Below the pieces are notes generated by a model that did not search any database, was not told the DNA's origin, and was given only the letters and a program-made list of their open reading frames with translations. Positions 34,064 through 43,116 of a stretch of 64,000 bases of DNA are shown piece by piece. The stretch spans positions 62,001-126,000 of the forward strand of contig NZ_JAMPKY010000001.1 of the NCBI RefSeq assembly GCF_039962255.1, written 5' to 3'. This DNA comes from Leptolyngbya subtilissima AS-A7. GTDB lineage: Bacteria > Cyanobacteriota > Cyanobacteriia > Phormidesmidales > Phormidesmidaceae. The stretch's first letter is position 1; the number at the start of each line of letters is the position of its first letter. The position numbers and the translations under genes were made by a program.

Positions 34064-34762
34064 TTAACTCTCTTTCTCCACTTGATTAAATTCCAGCTCC
34101 ACTGGGGTGTCGCGCCCAAAAATCGACAGCAAAGCTTTCAGCTTACTGCGCTCGGGGCTGACTTCCACCACCTCGCCTTCAAAGTCTTTGAAGGGACCCG
34201 AGAGCACGGTAATTTTGTCTCCCGGAGCCATGTCGACTTTGATCACCGGCTTTTGCTCTTCGGTGCGCTTGAAGATGCGCTTCACCTCGCTCATGCCTAA
34301 TGGCATGGGCTTGACGTGGCCGCGACCGCGACCGTAGGCCCGGCGCTGCTCAGCCCCGACAAAATTGATGACGTGAGGGGTGTTTTTAACCACCGACCAG
34401 GCTTCGTCATCCATATACATCCGCACCAGCACGTAGCCTGGGAAGACTTTCTCGTCAATGTTTTGACGACTGCCATCTTTGCGGAGCTTAACCGCTGGCG
34501 TTTGAGGAATCTCAACCTGGAAAATTCGGTTCATCACATCGAGAGTGCCAATGCGCTGCTCGAGGTTGAGCTTGACGCGCTTTTCGCAGCCAGAGGCCAC
34601 CTGGACGGCATACCACCGAGCTTTACGTTGGTAGAAGCGGGCCGCTTCACCTTCGTTGCCTTCTTCGGTAGATTGCTCAGCTCTTTCTGCTGAAGGTTCA
34701 GCCCCTAGATCGTCGTCCAAAGGAGCATCATCGTAGTCGAAGTCTTCTTCAGTTACCGCCAT
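34064..34762 (-). CDS. nusG: Transcription termination/antitermination factor NusG
   Basis: 232 aa from ATG 34762. An acidic N-terminal tail of about 45 residues (EEDFDYDDAPLDDDLGAEP) precedes the NGN domain (WYAVQVASGCEKRVKLNLEQRI, FPGYVLVRMYMDDEAWSVVKNTPHVINFVG), and the C-terminal KOW domain follows (APGDKITVLSGPFKDFEGEVVEVSPERSKLKALLSIFGRDTPVELEFNQV). The start overlaps the secE stop (TAATG), so translation is coupled. Confidence 0.98.
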   Translation of the reverse strand: MAVTEEDFDYDDAPLDDDLGAEPSAERAEQSTEEGNEGEAARFYQRKARWYAVQVASGCEKRVKLNLEQRIGTLDVMNRIFQVEIPQTPAVKLRKDGSRQNIDEKVFPGYVLVRMYMDDEAWSVVKNTPHVINFVGAEQRRAYGRGRGHVKPMPLGMSEVKRIFKRTEEQKPVIKVDMAPGDKITVLSGPFKDFEGEVVEVSPERSKLKALLSIFGRDTPVELEFNQVEKES

Positions 34763-35007
34763 TAGAATACTTGCCCCGAAACCCACCCAAACAGTCGGTC
34801 AACTAGATAGATCAGCGTTGCGGAAAGGCTAACCATGAGGATAACGGCGGCAGACTCACTGATGAGCTGCTGTCTACTAGGCCAAACAACTTTTCCCAGT
34901 TCTTCCTTGGTGCCCTGCAAGAAGGTCACCACACTAAAGCCCTGCTCGGCAACCTGAGGGTCTGCAGCCTTACCCTTAGACTCTATTGCGGTGTCTTTTT
35001 TAACCAC
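34762..35007 (-). CDS. secE: Preprotein translocase subunit SecE
   Basis: Single-spanning SecE type, 81 aa. The amphipathic clamp GTKEELGKVVWPSRQQLISESAAVI leads into one TM helix (VILMVSLSATLIYLVDRLFGWV). GTG start with AGGAGCC upstream. It completes SecYE with secY at 5.6-6.9 kb. Confidence 0.96.
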   Translation of the reverse strand: MVKKDTAIESKGKAADPQVAEQGFSVVTFLQGTKEELGKVVWPSRQQLISESAAVILMVSLSATLIYLVDRLFGWVSGQVF

Positions 35008-35211
35008 TGGCTTGGCTCCTGTTGGCGCTTATCCACACTGAACTAACGGGAAAACACGGACCGGCAAACCGGCTTAGCTAACCTGAGAAAACATTAGACC
35101 GAAGGGCTAATGGCTCCTGGTTTTATCACGAGTTGGGGGCAGTGACAGATCCCGCTGCTCTAGCGGGCCCTAGGGTCTAAGAGCTTTGGGAAATGTCTCT
35201 GCCTTACTCAG

Positions 35212-35284
35212 CGCGCCCTGGAGGACTCGAACCCCCGACATCGGGTTTTGGAGACCCGCGTTCTACCAACTGAACTAAGGACGC
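35212..35284 (-). tRNA. trnW: tRNA-Trp (anticodon CCA)
   Basis: On the minus strand the sequence starts GCGTCCTTAGTTCAGTTGGT and folds into a standard cloverleaf: acceptor GCGTCCT/AGGGCGC (one G-U), D-loop AGTTCAGTTGGTAGAAC, anticodon loop CTCCAAA with anticodon CCA, and T-loop GTTCGAGTC. Discriminator base G. The CCA tail is not encoded. It lies between rplS and secE, an arrangement common in cyanobacteria. Confidence 0.97.
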
Positions 35285-35331
35285 ATGAAACCAGGTGCCA
35301 CTTTAGCACCACTGCCCAACTTTACTCAATT

Positions 35332-35697
35332 CTAGTTGATTGGGCGATCAAAACGCTGCTTCAAGCGGGTAGCTTTGCCCACGCGATCGCGCAGGTAGTA
35401 GAGCTTGGCCCGACGAGCTTTACCCCGGCGCAGCACAGCAATGCTGGCTACCTTAGGGGCATGGACGAGAAAAACTCGCTCAACGCCGACCCCCTGAAAA
35501 ATCTTTCGCACCGTAATGGAGCGATTGATACCGCCATTGCGCATGGCGATAACGGTGCCCTCATAGGGCTGAATCCGCTCTTTGCCACCCTCTTGAATGC
35601 GCACGCCAACTCGGATAGTGTCGCCGACGTAGATGGTGGGAAGGTCGGTCTTTAGCTGCTCCGCCTCAATCGAGCGGATGATTTCCTCTGCGTTCAT
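35332..35697 (-). CDS. rplS: 50S ribosomal protein L19
   Basis: L19 sits at the subunit interface beside L14. 121 aa from ATG 35697 ([32 protein letters not shown]); the extra N-terminal residues of the longer frame are not family sequence. The C-terminal [41 protein letters not shown] is canonical. First gene of the minus-strand cluster leading to tRNA-Trp, secE and nusG. Confidence 0.97.
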   Translation of the reverse strand: MNAEEIIRSIEAEQLKTDLPTIYVGDTIRVGVRIQEGGKERIQPYEGTVIAMRNGGINRSITVRKIFQGVGVERVFLVHAPKVASIAVLRRGKARRAKLYYLRDRVGKATRLKQRFDRPIN

Positions 35698-35897
35698 AGG
35701 GCCTGCAAATGTGCACAGTCTACGATTATAGACCATGGGCGGCGCTAAGCAAACAGCTTAGGCAATGTTTTTCGGCAATGGATTTTTGTGGGGGCGAGCT
35801 GGGTATTCTCTGGCGGCTCTGGGCATAGTGTTTGTAGAGCATGCGCCGCTTTTTGCCAAGGTTGTTGTTACCTAAATCTTCCTAAGCCCCCACGGTT

Positions 35898-38144
35898 ATG
35901 TCTACTCTGCCCCTCGACCCCTTGCCTCAGGAAGATCGACCTCAATCTGAGGTCGCCGATGCCGCCTTTGGGGAGGTGCTCGATGCGATCGCAACGCCGC
36001 TCTGGATAACGGATGCTGGCGATCGCTGGTGCTTTCACAACCGAGCCTGTACTGCTCTGCTAGGGGGCGATCGATTGGCTAGTAACGACCGGCAGCAGGG
36101 TGTGGAGATACTGCCGCCGGGGGTCGGCCAACCAGTGCTAGCTGCGGGCCAGCGGGCCTTGGCCAGTGGCGATGAGCAAACTGCTGTGGTGGAGATCGCC
36201 GATGCGGCGGGGGAGCACCGTCGGCTGCTGGCGACGGTAAAACGATTTGGGGCTGCTGACAGGGAACCTCAGCTGATGGTGAGTCTACAAGATATGACTC
36301 CTCTCCATGAGGTGGAGCAGACCTTACAGCGGCAGTCGGAGCGAGATCGGCTGCTGGGAGCGATCGCTCAGCACTTGCTGCGATCGCTCAACTCTGAAGA
36401 CTTGCTGCAAACGACGGTGAACGAGGTGCGTCGCTTTTTGGGCATCGATCGAGTGCTGTTCTATAGCTTTGACCCTGACTACAACGGGGTAGTGGCTGAG
36501 TCGGCCAGTAGCACCATGGCCAATGCGGTCACAGCTCAGACCGATCTCAACTTTATTCCGGCGGATCTGATGCGCTACCGCCAGGGCGAGATGGAGGTGC
36601 TCGACGACATGGCCTCGGCTCATCTGCCACCGGACTATCTGGCCAAGTTCGCCCAGGCCCAGGTCAAGGCCTGCCTGGTGATGCCAATTGTGCAGGGGGA
36701 TGCTCTCTACGGCCTGGTGTGTGCCCTCAACAGTGGCCCCCGTCCTTGGGCTGCTTGGGAAGTGGAGACCCTGCGAGAGGTGGCAACCCAGGTGGGCGGT
36801 GCCATTAAGCAGGCCCGTCTCTACAACCAGGTGCAGCGGCTGAATACTGACCTGGAGCAGCAGGTGGCCCAGCGAACCGAGGAATTGCAAACCGCCCTTG
36901 AGTTTGAGGCGACCCTTAAACGGATTACCGACCGGGTGCGCGACAGCCTAGACGTCAATCAGATTATGCTGACGGCGGTGAAAGAGCTGACCGAGGCCCT
37001 AGAGGTGAAGGGGTCGAATACATCGCTCTATGATCTGGAGCAGGGCACCTCGACGATCTATTACGAGTACAACAGCTCTAGCCCGTCGTACCAAGGTCGA
37101 GTTGCTCAAATGGAGGCCTTTCCGGAGGTGTACCATCAGCTGCTGGACGGGCAGTATTTTCAGTTTTGCTCGGTGGAGCCGAACCCGGTGCGGGGCTATG
37201 TGGCCATGCTGGCCTGCCCGGTGGTGGATGATCGGGGCGTGCTGGGCGATCTTTGGCTGATTAACGATCGCGACTACGGCTTTAACGACATTGAGATTCG
37301 CCTGGTGCAGCAGGTGGCTAACCAATGTGCGATCGCCATTCGCCAGGCTCGACTTTACCAGGCGGCTCAGTCGCAGGTGGCCGAGCTAGAGCGGCTCAAC
37401 ACCCTCAAAGACGACTTTCTCAGCACCGTTTCTCACGAGTTGCGCACCCCGGTGACCAGCATGCGGGTGGCACTGCAACTGCTAGGGGTCACCCTAAATC
37501 AAGAATTTGACCTCACTGCCGATCTGCAAAAACCTAAGGCGGAGCGAACCCGCATTGGCCGCTACTACAGTATTTTGCAGGAGGAGTGTGAGCGCGAAAT
37601 TAGCCTGATCAACGATCTGCTCGACCTTCAGCGCCTGGATGTGGGTAATCATCCCATTCAGCCCGAGCCAATTTTGCTAGAACCCTGGCTCGCAGGCTGG
37701 ATTGACAGCTTTGTGACCCGCGCTAAGAGCCGCGATCAAACCTTGAGGTTAATAGCAACTTCGACCCTGCCAGTGCTGTACAGCGATCTGGCCAGCCTAG
37801 AGCGAGTGCTGGCTGAATTGCTAAACAACGCCTGCAAATATACCCCACCGGGGGAATCTATTACGCTAGAGGTTTTGCCTAACCCAGCGGCTCCTAGCGA
37901 ACAGGTGTGCATTGCCCTTACCAACAGTGGAGTGACGATTCCGGCAGAGGAAATGACCCGGATCTTTGACAAATTTTATCGGGTGCCTAGCGCTGACCCC
38001 TGGAAGCAGGGGGGAACAGGTCTAGGTCTGGCTTTGGTGAAAAAGCTGGTCGCCCATCTGGGGGGCGATATCGCGGTTACTAGTGATCCTGGGCAAACCT
38101 GTTTTACCATCACCCTGCCCACGCAACCGGCGCTCACTCGATAG
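35898..38144 (+). CDS. Sensor histidine kinase with PAS-like and two GAF domains
   Basis: 748 aa, no TM helix, so cytoplasmic. Order: PAS-like N-terminus (AFGEVLDAIATPLWITDAGDRWCFHNRACTALLG), GAF1 at ~150-310 (LLQTTVNEVRRFLGIDRVLFYSFDPDYNGVVAESAS, KACLVMPIVQGDALYGLVCALNSGPRPW), coiled coil (LNTDLEQQVAQRTEELQTALEFEATL), GAF2 at ~345-500, HisKA with H-box FLSTVSHELRTPVTSM, N-box LNNACKYTPPG and G-box KQGGTGLGLALVKKLV. GAF1 resembles phytochrome/cyanobacteriochrome GAFs but has serine where a bilin-binding cysteine usually sits (CALNSGPRPW). No response regulator is adjacent; it may be an orphan. Confidence 0.94.
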   Translation: MSTLPLDPLPQEDRPQSEVADAAFGEVLDAIATPLWITDAGDRWCFHNRACTALLGGDRLASNDRQQGVEILPPGVGQPVLAAGQRALASGDEQTAVVEIADAAGEHRRLLATVKRFGAADREPQLMVSLQDMTPLHEVEQTLQRQSERDRLLGAIAQHLLRSLNSEDLLQTTVNEVRRFLGIDRVLFYSFDPDYNGVVAESASSTMANAVTAQTDLNFIPADLMRYRQGEMEVLDDMASAHLPPDYLAKFAQAQVKACLVMPIVQGDALYGLVCALNSGPRPWAAWEVETLREVATQVGGAIKQARLYNQVQRLNTDLEQQVAQRTEELQTALEFEATLKRITDRVRDSLDVNQIMLTAVKELTEALEVKGSNTSLYDLEQGTSTIYYEYNSSSPSYQGRVAQMEAFPEVYHQLLDGQYFQFCSVEPNPVRGYVAMLACPVVDDRGVLGDLWLINDRDYGFNDIEIRLVQQVANQCAIAIRQARLYQAAQSQVAELERLNTLKDDFLSTVSHELRTPVTSMRVALQLLGVTLNQEFDLTADLQKPKAERTRIGRYYSILQEECEREISLINDLLDLQRLDVGNHPIQPEPILLEPWLAGWIDSFVTRAKSRDQTLRLIATSTLPVLYSDLASLERVLAELLNNACKYTPPGESITLEVLPNPAAPSEQVCIALTNSGVTIPAEEMTRIFDKFYRVPSADPWKQGGTGLGLALVKKLVAHLGGDIAVTSDPGQTCFTITLPTQPALTR

Positions 38145-38203
38145 GCTTTAACTCGATAAGATAGAGACACGAGTCAACCGTAGTCTCTACTGGATAAACG
38201 CCA

Positions 38204-38866
38204 ATGGACAGCGCTGCAAACGAGATCCCTTCGCCGGCGATCTACACCGGGCAATTTGGCGACTACACGATTACTCAGGGCGATCGCCGAGGGGTCGTGC
38301 TCTATCGTACGGGCTTGGTGGTGGCAGCTTTAGCCTTTGGCCTGGGTACGGTTCTGGCTCTGGGGTTCAACCAAAATCTCACCCTGGTGCAATCTATCAG
38401 CCTGCTCTACACGCTATTTTGGCTAGGCTTGGGGCTGAGCTTGGCCACAATTCATATCTACTTAGTGCCGCTGCACCGGGCGCTGCAAGGGGCTTGGCTG
38501 GTGGGTGGGCTAGCGTCGCTGGTGCTCTCCCACGGAATTGACGGCCCCTTGGCTCAAACGGTGGTGGAAACTCCTGCGGTATTGTGGGGTCTGGGTTTTA
38601 CCTTCGTAGCGCTGACCGGCATCTTCTTTAAGGAAGCCTTTTGCTTTGACCGTGTAGAGACTAAGCTGCTCACGCCCTTGGTGCCACTGCTGCTGCTGGG
38701 TCACCTGTTTGGCATGCTGCCGCTGGTGGCCGAGCAAACCCTGCTAGCAGGCTGGGCAATTTTGTTTTTGGTATTTGCGCTGCGCAAAGCTGTGCAGCCC
38801 ATTGTGCCCGACATTGGCGATAAATCGGTTTTCGCCTATCTAAAACAGCAGCGCTCAAACGCCTAA
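38204..38866 (+). CDS. DUF2301 domain-containing integral membrane protein
   Basis: 220 aa, six to seven hydrophobic helices after a soluble N-terminus (YTGQFGDYTITQGDRRGVVLYRTGLVVAALAFG). The FFKEAFCFDRVETKLLTPLVPLLLLGHLFGMLP stretch is typical of DUF2301 proteins of cyanobacteria and some other bacteria. Function unknown. Confidence 0.82.
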   Translation: MDSAANEIPSPAIYTGQFGDYTITQGDRRGVVLYRTGLVVAALAFGLGTVLALGFNQNLTLVQSISLLYTLFWLGLGLSLATIHIYLVPLHRALQGAWLVGGLASLVLSHGIDGPLAQTVVETPAVLWGLGFTFVALTGIFFKEAFCFDRVETKLLTPLVPLLLLGHLFGMLPLVAEQTLLAGWAILFLVFALRKAVQPIVPDIGDKSVFAYLKQQRSNA

Positions 38867-39044
38867 GCTTCGAGGCTTACGCTCTGTTGACAATACTGGC
38901 TTAGGGGTAGAGTGACTGGTTTACCTCCGCATTTATACTGGGGATATGCCTGTGCTAGCCCTATGACCTACTGAGATGTTATGCCGACGGGCAGTGATGG
39001 TCTTTGAGTCTCATTTCGCCAGCACCTATTTCCTCTGAGGCAAT

Positions 39045-39539
39045 ATGAGCAACACTCCTGTTCCTGCAGTCGCCGCACCCTTTACGCAACCCAATTCGCA
39101 AAGGTCAAATCGCTCTGGCCAAAAAAAGACACCTGATTCAAGCCCAGCGTCTCTAAGCGATGAGCCGTGGGTCAAGGCCTTGTTTGGTTTTAGCCAAGCT
39201 GTTGCGACTAAGCCGAAAGGGGTGCAGCGCCAGGCCTTCAGCATTCCAGAAACAGTAACCGGCTCGGAAAGAGCGTCCATTACAAGGCCGCGCCGTTCTC
39301 AAACCGATCTGACGGTTGGTGAGACTACAGCAGCGCTCTATTCTCTGGGGGATTTGGCGCCTCAGTTGGCGAACCCACTGTCCCCGTTACGCGATCGCGA
39401 TCGTCAAGCACTGGCAGAAATTTTTGATCACGAGCACATGGTCGCCGTCGAGGCCGATATTCTGACTCGCCTTAGCTACTTAGTGCCCGAACCCTCGTGG
39501 GACATAGAACCTTACGAGTTCTTACGAGAGTTCTTGTAG
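39045..39539 (+). CDS. Hypothetical protein (164 aa)
   Basis: Not recognised. The first 100 residues are Ser/Pro/Thr-rich and likely disordered (QRSNRSGQKKTPDSSPASLSDEPW). The last 60 residues have a helical pattern (DLAPQLANPLSPLRDRDRQALAEIFDHEHMVAVEADILTRLSYLVPEP). ATG with a weak SD. A soluble protein with no cysteines; it borders the AT-rich gap to its right. Confidence 0.6.
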   Translation: MSNTPVPAVAAPFTQPNSQRSNRSGQKKTPDSSPASLSDEPWVKALFGFSQAVATKPKGVQRQAFSIPETVTGSERASITRPRRSQTDLTVGETTAALYSLGDLAPQLANPLSPLRDRDRQALAEIFDHEHMVAVEADILTRLSYLVPEPSWDIEPYEFLREFL

Positions 39540-40383
39540 CTTTGATCTAAGTACTAACAATCCTTAGGCTGTAGCAAGATGCCGATACAGCTGTATCGGT
39601 AATTGCGGGCCTAGAGGATATCGTCTGTGCTGGTAAAACTTGGCGTGTAGCGATCGCTTTAGGAAATTAAAGTAGACGTTTAATCAGTCTTTTGAAACTG
39701 TTTTTCTAAAAAGTGTCAATCCACCTAAAGGTAGATTTACGCTTTTGGCTGGCTCTATATTTAGGTCGTTATAGTACAAAAAAATACGCGGTCAACAAAC
39801 TCGCTGGACTCATGTCCTAAATTCAAATTTGACTTGATTACAAAAGTCTTAGAAATTTGTGATGGCTTTTCATGCCTGCAAGTTAATTTTCTTTTTTAAC
39901 TTTGAATAAATTTATACTTTTGAAGTTTATCTGAAGCTTTCTCAGATCTTACCTTCTTTCAAAGCAGAAGCACTTGGCTATAGATAGACTATACCTGTGA
40001 GCTAGTGTTTGTTTACTAACTTATTGTGGTGAATAGCTAAGACTTGCCTTTTAGCTTCGTGCTCTCCTGATCGGCTTAGAATCTCAATGCTCTAGCTTGC
40101 AAAGTTTTCCTCATAAATGTTCCTAAAAAAACAATAGCAGCAAAATATGAATTTTAGGGCGTTGTTCTTTAGAGGGAACCATCGGATTGACAACACCGTC
40201 TTTTTCCTAAACAGAAATTTCTAAGAGCTAGCTTATCATTTATTCACTACAAGTCGCACTCCTTGCTTGTAGGCGGTTGGCTTGTGTAGCTATTTATTAC
40301 TCAAGGATTTTTGGATTTCACACAGTGTTTTGTGTGGTTAACCTCTCAAAGCTATAGTCGTAAATTTAGTAAATTGATTAATT
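39540..40383. other. 844-bp AT-rich intergenic region
   Basis: No ORF of significant length on either strand. Composition is clearly more AT-rich than the flanking genes. It contains a perfect 18-bp palindrome at 39582-39599 and a short CACACA/TGTGTG hairpin near 40319-40337. Could hold a long leader, an unrecognised RNA or remnants of a transferred segment. Confidence 0.6.
39582..39599. promoter_or_regulatory. Perfect 18-bp palindrome
   Basis: CCGATACAGCTGTATCGG, fully self-complementary with no spacer, 43 bp after a stop codon in non-coding sequence. Compatible with a dimeric regulator site or a short hairpin; no partner is identified. Confidence 0.4.
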
Positions 40384-41628
40384 ATGTCTACCTTAGCCCA
40401 AGTCCGTTTGGTGATTCTTCAGTATGCCGGTGATTTTCAGGAGGCTTATAACCTACTTGCTGAGTCAGGTAAGCAAGAATATTTCAGCCATCAATATACT
40501 ATAAATAGTTCTATTGAAATAGGTCGCCGGATTGATGAGGTTATCCATGTCTGCTGTAAAACCAGTTCTGAATATAGCGAACTTTTAGAGCCTGGCCTTA
40601 GAGCTGTGGGTGGTAACCTTGATCCTTACAAAGAGCCAAAACGGTTGTTGAAATTACTTCAAGAGCAAAAGCCTACCCATCTGGTGGTTCATTTCCCGTT
40701 GGTCGCTGCGTTCAAGTGGGCCAAGCAAAATAATGTGAAAGTTATAGGCCTGTTTGCCGATTCTTTTCAAGGAAGCGGGTTACCGGCAAAGCTTCGCAAT
40801 TTTCGCCTGTCAAGCACGTTGAATAACGAAGCTATTGACTTAGTCGCTAACCATGGTTTGAGCGCATGTCATTCCCTAAAACATATTGGTGTTAAGCCCA
40901 GTAAAATTATCCCTTGGGACTTCCCCTACGAGATTACTCCTAAAGACTTTGCGCCAAAAAAACTCGGGAAGGCAGCTATCGACAATAAAAACATTGTCTA
41001 TGTCGGCCGCATCGTTCAGACAAAGGGAGTGAGTGACGCTTTGAATGCCTTAGTAGAGTTGAAGCAGTCTGGTATCACTCCCAACTTGACCTTGATTGGT
41101 AAAGGAGACCTTGACTGGTTCAAAGCCGAAATTGATCGTCTAGGGTTGAATGACCAGGTGACGTTAGCAGGTGGTTTATCTCACGATCAGGTGCTAGCAA
41201 AAATGCGTTGGGCTGATGTTGTGCTGGTTCCTAGCCGCCATGCCTATCCTGAGGGCTTGCCCCTGACCATTTACGAAGCTTTGACCGTTAGAACGCCCCT
41301 AATTGTTTCTGACCACCCGATGTTTTTAGGAAAGTTTGAGCTAGGACGAGATGTATTGATGTTTCCTGAAAAAGATGTAGCTGCACTGGCTCGCTGTATT
41401 GAAACTCTGCTGACCAATGCAGAGCTGTACCAGACGCTATCTTTAAACTCTGCTGATGCCTGGTCTAGGTTGCAGCTGCCGGTCAAGTGGCATCGGCTGA
41501 TCGAGCAGTGGATCAGCGATACACCCGACAGTCGCCGATGGTTGTCTAAGCACAGCTTGGAGCAATGCTCGTATCAACATCAACAGCTTAGCTCCAGTCG
41601 TTTACAGCCAGTTTTGACCAGTTCTTAG
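40384..41628 (+). CDS. GT4-family glycosyltransferase (group 1)
   Basis: 414 aa, GT-B fold. The C-terminal half carries the nucleotide-sugar signature: IVYVGRIVQTKGVSDALNAL, LTLIGKGDLDWFKAEI and the EX7E motif EGLPLTIYE in VPSRHAYPEGLPLTIYEAL. The N-terminal acceptor domain is less typical (LVVHFPLVAAFKWAKQNNVKVIGLFADSFQGSG). Codon use is AT-richer than in the neighbours and the gene follows the AT-rich gap, which suggests acquisition as a unit (inference). Acceptor unknown; exopolysaccharide or glycolipid is possible. Confidence 0.88.
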   Translation: MSTLAQVRLVILQYAGDFQEAYNLLAESGKQEYFSHQYTINSSIEIGRRIDEVIHVCCKTSSEYSELLEPGLRAVGGNLDPYKEPKRLLKLLQEQKPTHLVVHFPLVAAFKWAKQNNVKVIGLFADSFQGSGLPAKLRNFRLSSTLNNEAIDLVANHGLSACHSLKHIGVKPSKIIPWDFPYEITPKDFAPKKLGKAAIDNKNIVYVGRIVQTKGVSDALNALVELKQSGITPNLTLIGKGDLDWFKAEIDRLGLNDQVTLAGGLSHDQVLAKMRWADVVLVPSRHAYPEGLPLTIYEALTVRTPLIVSDHPMFLGKFELGRDVLMFPEKDVAALARCIETLLTNAELYQTLSLNSADAWSRLQLPVKWHRLIEQWISDTPDSRRWLSKHSLEQCSYQHQQLSSSRLQPVLTSS

Positions 41629-41739
41629 TGAGGGTAAATTGATCCTGCGGTGGTGGAGCGGGTATGCCTTTGGGATGGTCTAGCATTGAAGAGGTTGGAT
41701 GAATGCTTGCCGCCTCAATGCCCTGTACGTCTTTTCAGC

Positions 41740-43116
41740 ATGCCTACTCTTCCTGGCTCTAATACCCCCTTTTGGCAGCGCGCACCCAAGCTCATTCTGC
41801 GCCCGCTAGATTATTTTGAAGACAACTACCGGCGTTACGGACCGGTGTTTCAGGTGGGGGAGAAGCCGCCTTCAATCTATGTGGCTGATCCGGCAGTGAT
41901 TCAGGCTATTTTTCAGGCCGATGCGGCTCAGTTTCACATTCCGTCCCAGAGTCCGGGGAGTGGGCTGACTTTTTTGCTGGGCAACCAGTCGCTGCTGTTG
42001 CTGGATGGAGAGCGTCACCGCCGCCACCGTCGCTTGCTGATGCCACCGTTCCATGGCGATCGCATGCGCGCCTACGGCGACGTAATCTGCACTTTGACAA
42101 AACAGGCCATGGCCAGCTGGCAGTCGGGTACGGCGTTTAATGTGCGAGCTGCCATGCAGGACATCACCCTCAGAGTGATCTTAAAAGCTGTGTTTGGTCT
42201 GGGTGACGGCGATCGCTACGATCGCCTGCGGCAGCTGCTCAGCACGCTTTTAGAAGGGTTGGGCACTCCCTTCAGCGCTTTCTTTATTTTCTTTCCAGGG
42301 CTGCAGAAAGATTGGGGGCCGATGAGTCCCTGGGGAAGGTTTGTGCGGATCAAAGCTGAGATTGACGCTCTGATCTATGCCGAGATTAGCGATCGCCGCC
42401 AGCAACCCTATCCCGATGGCACCGACATTCTCTCGATGATGATCAGCGCTCGCGATGCCCAAGGTGAACCCCTGAGCGACGGCGAACTCCATGACGAGCT
42501 GATGACGCTGTTGGTGGCGGGCCACGAAACCACCGCGTCTGCTTTGGCCTGGGCGCTGTACTGGGTGCACTGGCTGCCCGAGGTGAATGAGCGTTTAGGC
42601 CAAGAGCTAGATGCCGTGGGCCCATCCTCCGACCCTCTGGCTGATGCCAGCTTGCCCTACCTCACCGCGGTTTGCCAGGAGACCCTGCGCATTTATCCCG
42701 TCGCCCCCACCACGGGTATTCGCATTCTCAACCAACCGATGACCGTGGCGGGCTACGAATTTCCGGCTGGGGTGGTGCTGTTTCCAAACATTTACCTGCT
42801 GCACCACCGAGAGGATCTTTACCCTGAGCCCAAGGCGTTTAGACCCGATCGATTCTTGGAGCGGCAGTATTCACCCTACGAGTATGTTCCCTTTGGGGGC
42901 GGTCACCGCAGCTGCATTGGCTCGGCCTTTGCGCTGATGGAAATGAAGCTAGTGCTGGCGACAATTCTGCGCCACTGGGAGCTGGAGTTACCCGAGGGGC
43001 TGCGACGTCCGCTCAAACCCGTGCGCCGTGGCCTAACCCTAGCTCCGCCCGGAAATTTGCAGCTGGTGCCCGTCGCCCAGCGTGTGGCTCAGCGTCAGGC
43101 GCTACCGCTCGGCTAA
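41740..43116 (+). CDS. Cytochrome P450 (CYP110-like)
   Basis: 458 aa from ATG 41740 (MPTLPGSNTPFWQRAPKLILRPLDYFEDNYRRYGPVF). I-helix oxygen-binding motif VAGHETTASALAW, K-helix ETLR, PERF-like FRPDRFLER, and heme loop FGGGHRSCIG with the thiolate cysteine. The short N-terminus without a TM anchor and the sequence flavour fit CYP110, a cyanobacterial family that acts on fatty acids and terpenes in studied members. Substrate unknown. Its last 15 bp overlap the 3' end of the convergent metF-like gene. Confidence 0.93.
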   Translation: MPTLPGSNTPFWQRAPKLILRPLDYFEDNYRRYGPVFQVGEKPPSIYVADPAVIQAIFQADAAQFHIPSQSPGSGLTFLLGNQSLLLLDGERHRRHRRLLMPPFHGDRMRAYGDVICTLTKQAMASWQSGTAFNVRAAMQDITLRVILKAVFGLGDGDRYDRLRQLLSTLLEGLGTPFSAFFIFFPGLQKDWGPMSPWGRFVRIKAEIDALIYAEISDRRQQPYPDGTDILSMMISARDAQGEPLSDGELHDELMTLLVAGHETTASALAWALYWVHWLPEVNERLGQELDAVGPSSDPLADASLPYLTAVCQETLRIYPVAPTTGIRILNQPMTVAGYEFPAGVVLFPNIYLLHHREDLYPEPKAFRPDRFLERQYSPYEYVPFGGGHRSCIGSAFALMEMKLVLATILRHWELELPEGLRRPLKPVRRGLTLAPPGNLQLVPVAQRVAQRQALPLG

